The translations under genes were made by a program, and so were the position numbers. The notes below the pieces were generated by a model. It saw nothing but the letters and a program-made list of their open reading frames with translations. It made no database searches and had not been told where the DNA came from. Positions 8,663 to 16,691 of a stretch of DNA of 64,000 nucleotides are shown here, in pieces (position 1 is the first letter of the stretch; each line of letters starts with the position of its first letter). This stretch comes from Streptomyces coryli (lineage in GTDB: Bacteria; Actinomycetota; Actinomycetes; Streptomycetales; Streptomycetaceae): positions 37,037 to 101,036 of the forward strand of contig NZ_JAAKZV010000005.1 in NCBI RefSeq assembly GCF_011044975.1, in the 5' to 3' direction.

Positions 8663-10117
8663 TCAGTCGTTCCGTACCCGAGTGCCACTCGCGGTGCGGA
8701 GCCGTTCGACACCGCGTGCGATGTCCGAGGGCGCCAGATGGGCGTATCCGAGCACCAGCCGCACCCGCGGATCGTCCGCGGACGCGCTGCCGTACGAGGA
8801 CAGCCCCAGCACCTCGACGCCGGCCCGCAGCGCCCGGGCGGTGAACTCCCGCTCGGGGCCGTATCCCTCGGGGAGCGCCGCGATCACGTGCAGCCCGGCG
8901 GCGATGCCGGAGACCTCGGCGCCGGGGAAGTGCTCGGCGAGGGCGGCCACCAGGGTGTCCCTGCGGGTCTTGTACTCGCGGCGGGTGCGGCGCAGGTGGC
9001 GGTCGTATTCGCCGCGCTCGACGAGGTCGGCGAAGGCGGCCTGGTCGAGGACGGAATTGCCGAGGTCGAGGCGGAACTTGCGCTCCGCCAGCTCCGCGGC
9101 CAGCCACGAAGGCGCCACCATCCAGCCCAGCCGCAGGCCGGGGGCGAGGGACTTGCTGACCGAGCCGGTGTAGAGGACCCGCTCGGGGTCCAGGCCCTGC
9201 AGCGCGCCGACCGGCTCGCGGTCGTAGCGGAACTCGCCGTCGTAGTCGTCCTCGACGACCAGGTGCTCCCCTTCCCGCAGCCACTGCAGCAGTCCGGCCC
9301 GGCGCTCCGGCGAGTACGCGATCCCGGACGGGAACTGGTGCGACGGCGTCAGCACCGCGATCCGCGCGCCGCTGCGGCGCAGCGCACGCAGGTCGATGCC
9401 CTCCGCGTCGATGGCGACACTCGTCGCCGCTATGCCGGTGGCCTCGAACTGCAGCCCGTGCGGCGGGCTCCCCGGATCCTCCAGCGCCATCGTGCGGTGC
9501 CCGCGCGCCCGCATCACCATCCCGGTCAGCGTCAACGCCTGGGACACCCCGGAGCACACCAGCACCCGCTCCGGATCCGCGACCACCCCGCGCCGCCGGG
9601 CCAGCAGCGCGGCGAGCGCGGTGCGCAGCCGGGGCAGGCCGCGCGGGTCCGGGTAGCCGAGCCCGCCGTGCGGCAGCTCGGACAGCACCCGGCGCTGCGC
9701 GGCTCCCCAGGTGGCGCGGGGAAACAGCGACAGGTCCGGGGTGCCGGGCTTGAAGCTCAGAGCGGGCGCGGGACCCGGTGCGGGCGCGGCCGGGGCCGGC
9801 GCCGCGCCGGCGATCTCGCTCACCCACGTCCCCGAGCCGCGCCCGGCGCGCAGATAGCCCTCCGCCGTCAGCTGCTCGTACGCGTCCGTGACCAGCCCGC
9901 GCGACACCCCGAGGTCCGCCGCCAGCTCCCGGCTCGCCGGCAGCCGGGTGCCCGCCGCGAGCCGCCCGGAGCGCACCGCGTCCCGCAGCGCCGCCTGCAG
10001 CGTCTGCCCGCGGCGGCGCGCGGGCGCGGCGGCGGCGGGCAGCAGCAGCTCCCAGGCGGCGGTCCAGCCGGGCGTCTCCGCTTTCTCCGCCGCCGAATTG
10101 GTCCCCGATAGCGTCAT
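8663..10117 (-). CDS. MocR/PdxR-type GntR regulator with aminotransferase domain
   Basis: A 484-residue fusion: an N-terminal GntR winged helix (about residues 38-100, with AGTRLPASRELAADLGVSRG) joined to a fold-type I aminotransferase-like domain (about 125-475). The PLP lysine is in YTGSVSKSLAPGLRLGW. Such proteins sense PLP or amino-acid aldimines and control PLP or amine metabolism. The gene is divergent from a DMT-family exporter with 48 bases between starts, so the transporter is its likely target. The ATG at 10117 gives the right N-terminus (MTLSGTNSAAEK); the frame stays open upstream but enters the transporter gene. Confidence 0.9.
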   Translation of the reverse strand: MTLSGTNSAAEKAETPGWTAAWELLLPAAAAPARRRGQTLQAALRDAVRSGRLAAGTRLPASRELAADLGVSRGLVTDAYEQLTAEGYLRAGRGSGTWVSEIAGAAPAPAAPAPGPAPALSFKPGTPDLSLFPRATWGAAQRRVLSELPHGGLGYPDPRGLPRLRTALAALLARRRGVVADPERVLVCSGVSQALTLTGMVMRARGHRTMALEDPGSPPHGLQFEATGIAATSVAIDAEGIDLRALRRSGARIAVLTPSHQFPSGIAYSPERRAGLLQWLREGEHLVVEDDYDGEFRYDREPVGALQGLDPERVLYTGSVSKSLAPGLRLGWMVAPSWLAAELAERKFRLDLGNSVLDQAAFADLVERGEYDRHLRRTRREYKTRRDTLVAALAEHFPGAEVSGIAAGLHVIAALPEGYGPEREFTARALRAGVEVLGLSSYGSASADDPRVRLVLGYAHLAPSDIARGVERLRTASGTRVRND

Positions 10118-10165
10118 GGAGGTGGACCTTAATCGCGGTCCGGTCGCGCTCGTAGCGTCGTTCAC

Positions 10166-11146
10166 ATGATGAAACCGCAAGCTCAGGGCGCGCTCCTCGC
10201 CGGCATCGCCTGCTTCCTCGTCGGCGGGTCCTTCACGGTCAACTCCGTGCTCGGCGACTACCCGTACGCCACCGGGCAGGCGCTGCGCTACGGCGGCGCC
10301 TGCCTGCTGCTGCTCCCGCTGCTGGGCCGCGGCGGCCTGGCGCCGCTGAAGCGCCTCGCGCCGCGGCAGTGGCTGCGCCTCGCGCTGCTCGCCGCGGTCG
10401 GCATGGCGGGCTTCAACTTCGCGGTGCTGGCGGCCGAGCGGACCGCGGAGCCTGCCGTGCCCGGTGTCGTCGTGGGCTGCGCCCCGATCCTGGTCGCCGT
10501 CCTCGGCCCGCTGCTGGCCGGGCGCCGCCCCACCCGGGCGGTGCTCGGCGGGGCCCTGCTGGTCGCGATGGGGGCGCTGATCGTCCAGGGCCTGGGGCGT
10601 ACGGACCTGGCCGGCATGATCTACTCCGTGCTCGCGCTGCTCGGCGAGACCGGCTTCGCCCTGATCGCGGTGCCGCTGATCCGCCCGCTCGGCCCCAAGC
10701 TGCTGTCCACCGCGGCGACCGGCCTGGCCGCGCTGGAGTCCATGGCCGCCGGACTGGTGCACGGCGGCACCGGCGTCCTGCAACTCCCCAACGGCGGCGA
10801 GGCCCTGGCGCTCGCCTGGCAGACCGTGATCGTCACGGTGATCGGCTTCGTCTGCTGGTACTCCGGCATCCAGCGCATCGGCGCCGAGCGCGCCACCCTC
10901 TTCTCGGGCCTGATCCCCGTCTCCGCCGCCATGACCGCCCCCCTCGTCGGCACCGGCGGCTACGGGCTGCCGCAGGCGGCGGGCAGCCTGCTGGTCGGTC
11001 TCGGCGTCGCCATCGGCTCCGGCCTGCTCGCTGGACAACGCCGCACCTCATCGGCTGAGATGGCGGAGTGCCCGCAGACGCGCTCGACACAGCAGACGAA
11101 GCAGCCGATGACGCCGCCGCCTTCGAGGAGCACCGTCCGCTCCTGA
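10166..11146 (+). CDS. EamA/DMT family transporter
   Basis: A 326-residue membrane protein of the drug/metabolite transporter superfamily. About ten hydrophobic helices are seen in two EamA repeats (roughly residues 8-135 and 145-285), including GIACFLVGGSFTVNSVL and LVGLGVAIGSGLLA. Members export amino acids, nucleosides or drugs; the substrate is unknown. The divergent MocR regulator suggests an amine or amino acid. The hydrophilic tail after residue 293 overlaps the next gene, an ECF41 sigma factor, by 79 bases in another frame, which is unusually long. Confidence 0.85.
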   Translation: MMKPQAQGALLAGIACFLVGGSFTVNSVLGDYPYATGQALRYGGACLLLLPLLGRGGLAPLKRLAPRQWLRLALLAAVGMAGFNFAVLAAERTAEPAVPGVVVGCAPILVAVLGPLLAGRRPTRAVLGGALLVAMGALIVQGLGRTDLAGMIYSVLALLGETGFALIAVPLIRPLGPKLLSTAATGLAALESMAAGLVHGGTGVLQLPNGGEALALAWQTVIVTVIGFVCWYSGIQRIGAERATLFSGLIPVSAAMTAPLVGTGGYGLPQAAGSLLVGLGVAIGSGLLAGQRRTSSAEMAECPQTRSTQQTKQPMTPPPSRSTVRS

Positions 11147-11982
11147 CCCAGGTGGCCTACCGCATGCTGGGCCGCATCGCCGACGCCGAGGATGTCGTCC
11201 AGGACGCCTGGCTGCGCTGGTCGGCCGCCGACCGCAGCGAGGTGCGCGAGCCGCGGGCCTTCCTCGTACGGATCACCACGCGCCTCGCCATCGACCGGCT
11301 GCGGCAGGTGCAGTCCCGGCGCGAGGCCTATGTCGGGCCGTGGCTGCCGGAGCCGCTCGCCACCGACCTCGGCGGCGAGGTGCCCGACACGGCCGAGCAG
11401 GCCGTGCTTGCCGATTCGGTGAGCCTCGCCGTCCTCGTCGTGCTGGAGTCGCTGTCGCCGCTGGAGCGCGCCGTCTTCGTGCTGCGGGAGGCCTTCGGCT
11501 ATCCGTTCGCCGACATCGCCGCCATGCTGGAGCGCTCCGAGGCGGCCGTCCGCCAGCTCTCCGGCCGCGCCCGCAAGCACGTCGAGGAGCGCAAGCCGCG
11601 CTACGACGTCGACCCGGCCGCGCGCCGCGACATCACCGAGCGCTTCATCGCCGCCGCCACCGGCGGCGACATGCAGGGGCTGATGGAGCTGCTCGCCCCG
11701 GACGTCACCCTGGTCGGCGACAGCGGCGGCAAGTCCAGGGCGCCACTGCGCGAGCTGGTCACCGCCGACAAGGTCGGCCGCTTCATCCTCGGGGTCGCGG
11801 AGACCAGCATGGAGCGGATGGACATCCGCATGGAGATGCGCGAGGTGAACGGCGCCCCGGCGCTCGTCACGTACGACGGCGACAAGATCGACAACGTCCT
11901 GACCGTGGAGATCCTGGACGGCCGCATCCAGCGGATCCTGATCCAGCGCAACCCGGACAAGCTGGCCGGCGTCGCCCGCTGA
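11068..11982 (+). CDS. ECF41-type RNA polymerase sigma factor (SigJ-like)
   Basis: A 304-residue extracytoplasmic-function sigma factor. Region 2 begins about residue 18 (FEEHRPLLTQVAYRMLG, then EDVVQDAWLRW), region 4 spans about 125-175 (SPLERAVFVLREAFGYPF and a helix-turn-helix), and residues 185-299 form a SnoaL-like C-terminal extension ending with NPDKL (295-299). In the ECF41 group this extension replaces an anti-sigma factor and both inhibits and is needed for activity. The GTG at 11068 is the only in-frame start before region 2, so the 79-base overlap with the transporter gene appears real. ECF41 factors usually control an adjacent carboxymuconolactone decarboxylase, DoxX or oxidoreductase gene; none is next to it here. 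Confidence 0.9.
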   Translation: MPADALDTADEAADDAAAFEEHRPLLTQVAYRMLGRIADAEDVVQDAWLRWSAADRSEVREPRAFLVRITTRLAIDRLRQVQSRREAYVGPWLPEPLATDLGGEVPDTAEQAVLADSVSLAVLVVLESLSPLERAVFVLREAFGYPFADIAAMLERSEAAVRQLSGRARKHVEERKPRYDVDPAARRDITERFIAAATGGDMQGLMELLAPDVTLVGDSGGKSRAPLRELVTADKVGRFILGVAETSMERMDIRMEMREVNGAPALVTYDGDKIDNVLTVEILDGRIQRILIQRNPDKLAGVAR

Positions 11983-12032
11983 TCTCTCGCTGATCGCTCC
12001 GCATTATCCCTGCTCACACCCCCTGCCCGGGC

Positions 12033-12048
12033 ATTGGTCTTGACCAAG
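12033..12048. promoter_or_regulatory. DasR-responsive-element-like palindrome over a -35 box
   Basis: ATTGGTCTTGACCAAG closely matches the Streptomyces dre consensus (about ACTGGTCTAGACCACT), with perfect TTGGTC/GACCAA arms. The palindrome contains TTGACC (12040-12045), which has a TAGGGT -10 candidate 17 bases downstream (12063-12068). A GntR/HutC dimer bound here would block the promoter of the gene starting at 12142. Confidence 0.6.
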
Positions 12049-12107
12049 TCCCGGCCCCGTCCTAGGGTCGCAGTGAAACTGCAACAACCTTTCTTAAAGA
12101 CCTCTGA

Positions 12108-12129
12108 TTAAGACGCACTTAAGACGCAC
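12108..12129 (+). repeat. Perfect 11-bp tandem direct repeat in the leader of the GntR gene
   Basis: TTAAGACGCAC occurs twice back to back (12108-12118 and 12119-12129), with a degenerate third copy, CTTAAAGAC, starting near 12093. The 11-bp period puts the copies on one face of the helix. The array ends three bases before the GGAGG ribosome site, so it could be a second operator or an element in the mRNA leader. Confidence 0.6.
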
Positions 12130-12141
12130 GCGGAGGACAGG

Positions 12142-12876
12142 GTGGGGACGACCACGCCGGCTGCAGTGCCGGAGCCGAAGTACTGGCACCTGAAGAGCGT
12201 GCTCAGCGACGCGCTGGAGAGCGACTTCGAGGTCGGCGAGATCCTGCCGAACGAGCGCGACCTCGCCGCCCGCTTCGGCGTCGCCCGCGCCACCCTGAGG
12301 CAGGCGCTCGACCAGCTCGAGCTGGAGGGCCGGCTGCAGCGCCGCCGCGGCGTCGGCACCACGGTCGCGCCGCCCCGGGTGGGCGTCGCGGTCGGCGACA
12401 CCGAGCCGCGCTGGCCCGGCGACAGCGACGAGGCCTGGGAGCCGGTCGGATATGTCGAGCAGCAGCCGCCCGCCGCCGTGACCCGCCTGCTGGGCGCGGC
12501 TGCCGACGACAAGGTCCATGTCGTACGCCGCGTCCGCGCCCGCCACGGCCAGCCGGTCGCCGCCGAGCTCGTCTACGTCCCGGCCGCTTCCGTCCCCGGC
12601 CTCACCCGCATAGACGCCGAGGGCCCCGCCCTGGCCCGCGCCGTGCTGCGCGAGCTGCAGCGCCTCGAGCTGCAGGGCCAGGAGCGCACGGTCGAGCTGG
12701 GCTCGGCCACGGCCGACGACGCCAAGGAGCTGGACCGGCTGCCGGGCGCCCCGGTGCTGGTCGTCACCGCGCGCTACACCTCCGGCGACGCCACCGCGGC
12801 CGTCGCGGTCGGCACGTATCGCGCCGACACCTGCCGCCTCACCTTCGGCGAGGACGGCGGCCTGCTGGCCGGCTAA
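12142..12876 (+). CDS. GntR/HutC family transcriptional regulator (DasR-like)
   Basis: A 244-residue regulator. The winged helix covers about residues 12-78 (PNERDLAAARFGVARATLRQ, then LEGRLQRRRGVGTTVAPP), and residues about 95-240 form the UTRA effector domain. HutC-subfamily members such as DasR/NagR sense amino-sugar phosphates. The GTG at 12142 follows CGGAGGACAGG. A dre-like palindrome over the promoter and a tandem repeat in the leader suggest autoregulation or cross-control by DasR. The effector cannot be read from the sequence. Its stop overlaps the convergent oleate hydratase gene by 4 bases. Confidence 0.85.
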   Translation: MGTTTPAAVPEPKYWHLKSVLSDALESDFEVGEILPNERDLAARFGVARATLRQALDQLELEGRLQRRRGVGTTVAPPRVGVAVGDTEPRWPGDSDEAWEPVGYVEQQPPAAVTRLLGAAADDKVHVVRRVRARHGQPVAAELVYVPAASVPGLTRIDAEGPALARAVLRELQRLELQGQERTVELGSATADDAKELDRLPGAPVLVVTARYTSGDATAAVAVGTYRADTCRLTFGEDGGLLAG

Positions 12877-14651
12877 CCGGCCCGCCGGTCGTCATCCAGC
12901 AGCCCGAACTCCGTCAGCAGCGCGCCCACTTCGGTCGCGTCCAGCCGCTTCAGCAGCCGCTCCCGTACGAACCCGGGCCCGGGCAGCCGCAGCTCGGCCC
13001 CGTCCCGTAGGTGGCTGACCGCGGCCAGCAGCTCGCGCACGTCGTAGGTGGAGTTGAAGACCTCGGGCACCCCGCGCTCGACACCCAGCAGCCGGTACGC
13101 CGCCTCCATGCCGGTGCGCGCCGAGTACTCGGTCGTGAAGATGGTGTCCCGGGTGGTCTCGGCGAACTGGCCGATGAACGCGAAGTTCACCGCCCCCTCC
13201 GGCACCACATCGGGCCGGTCGCCCGCCCGCCGCGGCAGGAAGAACGCGGTCACGTACGGCATCATCACCGGCACGCACCGGGCGCCCTCCGCCGCCAGCC
13301 CGGCGATCTCGTCCTCCGGCACGCCGAGGTGGTACAGCCACTCCTGCGTGATCTCCTCGCCGGTGCACTCCTGCATCGGCTTGCGGACGTAATCCCCGGG
13401 CCGGTCGACGAACAGCGAATAGACCCACACCACGATCTGGTCCGCCGGCTGCTGCTTGAAGTGCGGCTGCCGGTTCACCGTCCAGCTCAGCAGCCAGCTG
13501 GAGTCGCGGGCGGTGACGATGCCGCCGGTGACGACCTTGCCGCTGAACGGGTCGCGCTTGCAGACCCGCTCGATGTAGCCGGGGATGCGCGGATCGAGGG
13601 TGGTGACGGTGGCCGACTCCCACTTGCTCTCGGGGATGTTGCCGCAGAAGACCTCGGGCCGGCCGAAAGCCGGGTCCTTCGCCGCGATCCGCCGCCACAG
13701 GTCCCAGGCGGGCGCCGGGCCTTCGTTGAGCCGGGCCGGGGTGTGCTGGTCGCCGTTGTCGGAATTCTCGGTGAGCGAGCCGATGGTCGTGAGCACCAGC
13801 TCGTCCTCGCCCAGATCGACGCCGCCCTCCGCCCCGTCCTCGGTCCAGTGGATACGGGTCGCCTGCTTGCGCCCGGGCGCCAGGTCGAAGTCGATGTCGG
13901 TGACCTCGACGCCGAAGCGGAAGGTCACGCCCTGGTCCATCAGCCAGCGGGTGAGCGGCAGCACCATCGACTCGTACTGGTTGTACTTGGTGAACTTCAG
14001 CGCGGACAGGTCGGGCAGCCCGCCGACGTGGTGGATGAAGCGGTGCAGATACAGCTTCATCTCCAGAGCGCTGTGCCACTCCTCGAAGGCGAACATGGTG
14101 CGCCAGTACAGCCAGAAGTTGCTGTCCAGGAAGTCCTGCCCGACGACCTCGTTGATCCGCTTGCCCTCGAGCTCCTCCCGGCCGGTGAGGAAGAGCTTCG
14201 CGATGTCCTTCTGCGCCCGGTCGCTGAGCGCGAAGAGCCCGTCGGTGCCGGCGTCCTGCCCGCGCCGCTCGGTGACGCGCTGCAGCGACCTGTTGGGGTC
14301 GTCCTTGTTGAGCCAGTAGAACTCGTCCAGCACGGAGGCTCCCTCGACCTCCAGCGACGGCACCGAGCGGAACAGATCCCACAGGCACTCCATGTGGTTC
14401 TCCAGCTCCCGCCCGCCCCGGATCACGAACCCCTTCTTCGGCTCCTTGATCCCGTCCAGCGCGCCGCCGGGCAGCGGCAGCCGCTCCAGCACGGTGATCC
14501 GCTCGCCGGGCACCTGCGCATCCCGTACGAGAAAGGCCGCCCCGGCCAGGGAGGCAAGCCCGGCGCCGACGAACCAGGCGCTCTTGCGCTCGGCGCCCTC
14601 CGGCTTGCGCGGCCGCGCGAAGGCCTCATAGTTCCCGCTGCTGTAGTACAT
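12873..14651 (-). CDS. ohyA: Oleate hydratase
   Basis: A 592-residue FAD protein of the oleate hydratase (myosin-cross-reactive antigen) family, which adds water to the cis-9 double bond of oleate to give 10-hydroxystearate. The family N-terminus MYYSSGNYEAFARP is exact, followed by the FAD-binding AWFVGAGLASLAGAAFLVRD and NKDDPNRS. Homologues begin at the MYY methionine, which has a GGGGGG ribosome-like stretch just before it, so I start at 14651 rather than at a Met 12 codons upstream. It probably acts at the inner membrane face in detoxifying free unsaturated fatty acids. Confidence 0.93.
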   Translation of the reverse strand: MYYSSGNYEAFARPRKPEGAERKSAWFVGAGLASLAGAAFLVRDAQVPGERITVLERLPLPGGALDGIKEPKKGFVIRGGRELENHMECLWDLFRSVPSLEVEGASVLDEFYWLNKDDPNRSLQRVTERRGQDAGTDGLFALSDRAQKDIAKLFLTGREELEGKRINEVVGQDFLDSNFWLYWRTMFAFEEWHSALEMKLYLHRFIHHVGGLPDLSALKFTKYNQYESMVLPLTRWLMDQGVTFRFGVEVTDIDFDLAPGRKQATRIHWTEDGAEGGVDLGEDELVLTTIGSLTENSDNGDQHTPARLNEGPAPAWDLWRRIAAKDPAFGRPEVFCGNIPESKWESATVTTLDPRIPGYIERVCKRDPFSGKVVTGGIVTARDSSWLLSWTVNRQPHFKQQPADQIVVWVYSLFVDRPGDYVRKPMQECTGEEITQEWLYHLGVPEDEIAGLAAEGARCVPVMMPYVTAFFLPRRAGDRPDVVPEGAVNFAFIGQFAETTRDTIFTTEYSARTGMEAAYRLLGVERGVPEVFNSTYDVRELLAAVSHLRDGAELRLPGPGFVRERLLKRLDATEVGALLTEFGLLDDDRRAG

Positions 14652-14742
14652 CCCCCCATTCACCCCCGCCCAGGGCAGGTGCCGCATACGCCCGGCGCCG
14701 AATGGATGACCACAGGGAACTTGCGCGTGAGCGACGGTGAAC

Positions 14743-15384
14743 TCAGCGGGGGCGAGGGTCTGCCTGTGTGCCGTAGCGGGCGAGCATGGTCAGCACCGCT
14801 TGGTCGACCGCGTTGGTGATGGCGGAGTCGTCGGGCTCCCAGCGTGCGAGCAGCATCCGCGGCCAGAACACGTAGTTGGAGATCATCCCGAGGAATTGGG
14901 TAGCCGCCATCTCGGCGTCGTCGAGCCGGGCTGTGCCGGCGTCGTTTGCCGCTTCCAGGTAGCGGCGGACCGATTCGAAGTAGGGCATCTTGCCGAGCTT
15001 GAACTGGGTCTCGCCGAGCTCGGGGAAGCGTGGCACCTCGGCGATGACGATGCGGAAGAGGGCGGCCATGCCGGGCTGGGTGAGAAGGTCCACGTACCGG
15101 CGTGCGATGGTCTCAAGCCCCGCGCGGAGGTCCCCTGGCTCGGGGAGGGGCGCCTCCTCGTCGTCGACCTTCCAGTATTCGGTGACGATCGCCTCGAACA
15201 GGGCCGCCTTGGTGGCGAACTGCTTGAACAGAGTCGCCCTCGACACCCCGGCCGCCTCGGCGATGCGGGCCAGCGAGGTGCCATCGTAGCCGGAGTCGAG
15301 GAACAGCTTCGTCGCCGCCTCGACGATGGCCGTCCGCTTCTGCGCTGCTACGCGCCGGTGGTATCCCGAAGGCTGTGCCGTCAT
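14743..15384 (-). CDS. TetR family transcriptional regulator
   Basis: A 213-residue repressor. Residues about 14-60 are the TetR DNA-binding domain (KRTAIVEAATKLFLDSGYDG, then IAEAAGVSRATLFKQF), and the rest is the variable ligand domain, with a TetR_C-like YFESVRRYLEA stretch. It is divergent from a short-chain dehydrogenase, and two near-identical palindromes between the genes are likely its operators. The ATG at 15384 (MTAQPSGYHRR) is preferred to a Met 15 codons upstream, which would put the start among the operators. Confidence 0.9.
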   Translation of the reverse strand: MTAQPSGYHRRVAAQKRTAIVEAATKLFLDSGYDGTSLARIAEAAGVSRATLFKQFATKAALFEAIVTEYWKVDDEEAPLPEPGDLRAGLETIARRYVDLLTQPGMAALFRIVIAEVPRFPELGETQFKLGKMPYFESVRRYLEAANDAGTARLDDAEMAATQFLGMISNYVFWPRMLLARWEPDDSAITNAVDQAVLTMLARYGTQADPRPR

Positions 15385-15410
15385 GCGCTCCAGTATGCCT
15401 CTTGCTACGA

Positions 15411-15430
15411 GGTGAGTCACTTGACTCACC
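15411..15430. promoter_or_regulatory. Palindromic operator 1 for the TetR/SDR pair
   Basis: GGTGAGTCACTTGACTCACC has perfect 9-bp arms around CT. It overlaps a TTGACT -35 candidate (15421-15426) for the dehydrogenase promoter, with TACCTT 18 bases downstream as the -10. Confidence 0.7.
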
Positions 15431-15459
15431 TCTGGTCCTGCTCTTACCTTGAGGGAAGA

Positions 15460-15479
15460 GGTGAGTCGCTCGACTCACC
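15460..15479. promoter_or_regulatory. Palindromic operator 2 for the TetR/SDR pair
   Basis: GGTGAGTCGCTCGACTCACC differs from operator 1 only by matched changes at two symmetric positions, so both are true palindromes of one consensus. The centres are 49 bp apart. It lies just downstream of the predicted -10, 27 bases before the dehydrogenase start. Confidence 0.7.
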
Positions 15480-15506
15480 ATTAATGGAAACCTGGAAGGA
15501 CGCATT

Positions 15507-16295
15507 ATGGGGCGCTTTGAGGGCCAGACCGTCATGGTCACGGGCGGCAGCGGGGGCATGGGCAGCAGCCATGTGCAGGGCTACCACGCCGAGGGGGCGA
15601 ACGTCGTCATCGCCGGCCGCGACGACGACGCCGGCCGCGATCTCGCTGCACAGCTCGGTGATCGGGCTCTGTCCGTGCGCCTGGATGTCGCCGGCGAGGA
15701 GGACTGGGCGGCGGCGGTGCGAGACGTCGAAGGCCACTTCGGGCCGATCACCATCCTGGTGAACAACGCGGGCATCCAGAACCCGGCGGCCCCTATCGAG
15801 CACACCGAACTCGGCACCTGGGAGCGCATCTTCAGCGTCAATGTCACCGGCCAGTTCCTCGGCATCAGGGCCGTGGCTCCGTCGATGCGCAAAGGCGGTG
15901 GCGGAAGCATCGTCAACATCGCCTCGACCATGGCCCACGGCGGCACGGCCTTCTACGCCCCCTACACCGCCAGCAAATGGGCCGTGCGCGGGCTGACCAG
16001 GACGGCCGCGCTGGAGCTGGGACGGGACAACATCCGGGTCAACTCCATCCACCCCGGCGTCGTCTCCACACCACTGATCAACGAACCCACCCTCGCCGGC
16101 CAGCCGGCCATCGCCGACTTCTACTCACCCGCCCCCTTCGCCATCCCACGCCTGGCCGAACCTGCCGACATCACCCGCCTGCTGCTCTTCATCACCTCCC
16201 AGGACGCATCCTTCGCCACGGGCTCGGAATTCGTCCTGGACGGCGGCCTGCTGCTCGGCCCTGCGCTGCAACCCGAGGCCGACATCGCAGCTTGA
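15507..16295 (+). CDS. SDR family NAD(P)-dependent oxidoreductase
   Basis: A 262-residue classical short-chain dehydrogenase. The cofactor loop is GGSGGMG (13-19), the NNAG motif lies at 86-89, and the catalytic triad is S140, Y153 and K157 with the usual spacing. The C-terminal ATGSEFVLDGG is standard. It resembles 3-alpha-(20-beta)-hydroxysteroid and cyclopentanol dehydrogenases, so a ring alcohol or ketone is a likely substrate. The ATG at 15507 follows a GGAAGGA ribosome site. It is controlled, I infer, by the divergent TetR gene. Confidence 0.9.
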   Translation: MGRFEGQTVMVTGGSGGMGSSHVQGYHAEGANVVIAGRDDDAGRDLAAQLGDRALSVRLDVAGEEDWAAAVRDVEGHFGPITILVNNAGIQNPAAPIEHTELGTWERIFSVNVTGQFLGIRAVAPSMRKGGGGSIVNIASTMAHGGTAFYAPYTASKWAVRGLTRTAALELGRDNIRVNSIHPGVVSTPLINEPTLAGQPAIADFYSPAPFAIPRLAEPADITRLLLFITSQDASFATGSEFVLDGGLLLGPALQPEADIAA

Positions 16296-16331
16296 GATCA
16301 TTACGGGCGGCGTCCCTTAACCTTGGCTCCC

Positions 16332-16691
16332 ATGAACCTGGAGAAGATCAACGGAGTCCCAGTCCTGCTGTGCCCGGCCGACGGCGACCCGATCGCCGCC
16401 GAGCGCGACGCCCTCGACCTCATCGGCGACGCGGGTTACCAGGGCGCCCGCTGGGTCGCGGTCCCCGCGGAGCGCTTCGGCGCGGACTTCTTCCGGCTGC
16501 GCACGCGCGTAGCCGGCGACATCATCCAGAAGTTCGTCCAGTACGGCATGGGCCTCGCCATCGTCGGCGACATCTCCCAGCACATCGAAGCGAGTGACGC
16601 CCTGCGCGACTTCGTCCGCGAATGCAACCGCGGCCGCCAGACCTGGTTCGTGACGGACACCGCCGAACTGGGGGAGAAGCTGGGCGGCTAG
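16332..16691 (+). CDS. DUF4180 domain protein
   Basis: A 119-residue protein of the DUF4180 family, recognised from FFRLRTRVAGDIIQKFVQYG, LAIVGDIS and FVRECNRGRQTWFV. The function of the family is unknown; it is small, cytoplasmic and widespread in actinobacteria and firmicutes, often single-gene. The ATG at 16332 has no clear ribosome site; a TTG three codons upstream is possible. Its TAG overlaps the stop of the convergent ROK gene in a shared CTAG. Confidence 0.8.
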   Translation: MNLEKINGVPVLLCPADGDPIAAERDALDLIGDAGYQGARWVAVPAERFGADFFRLRTRVAGDIIQKFVQYGMGLAIVGDISQHIEASDALRDFVRECNRGRQTWFVTDTAELGEKLGG

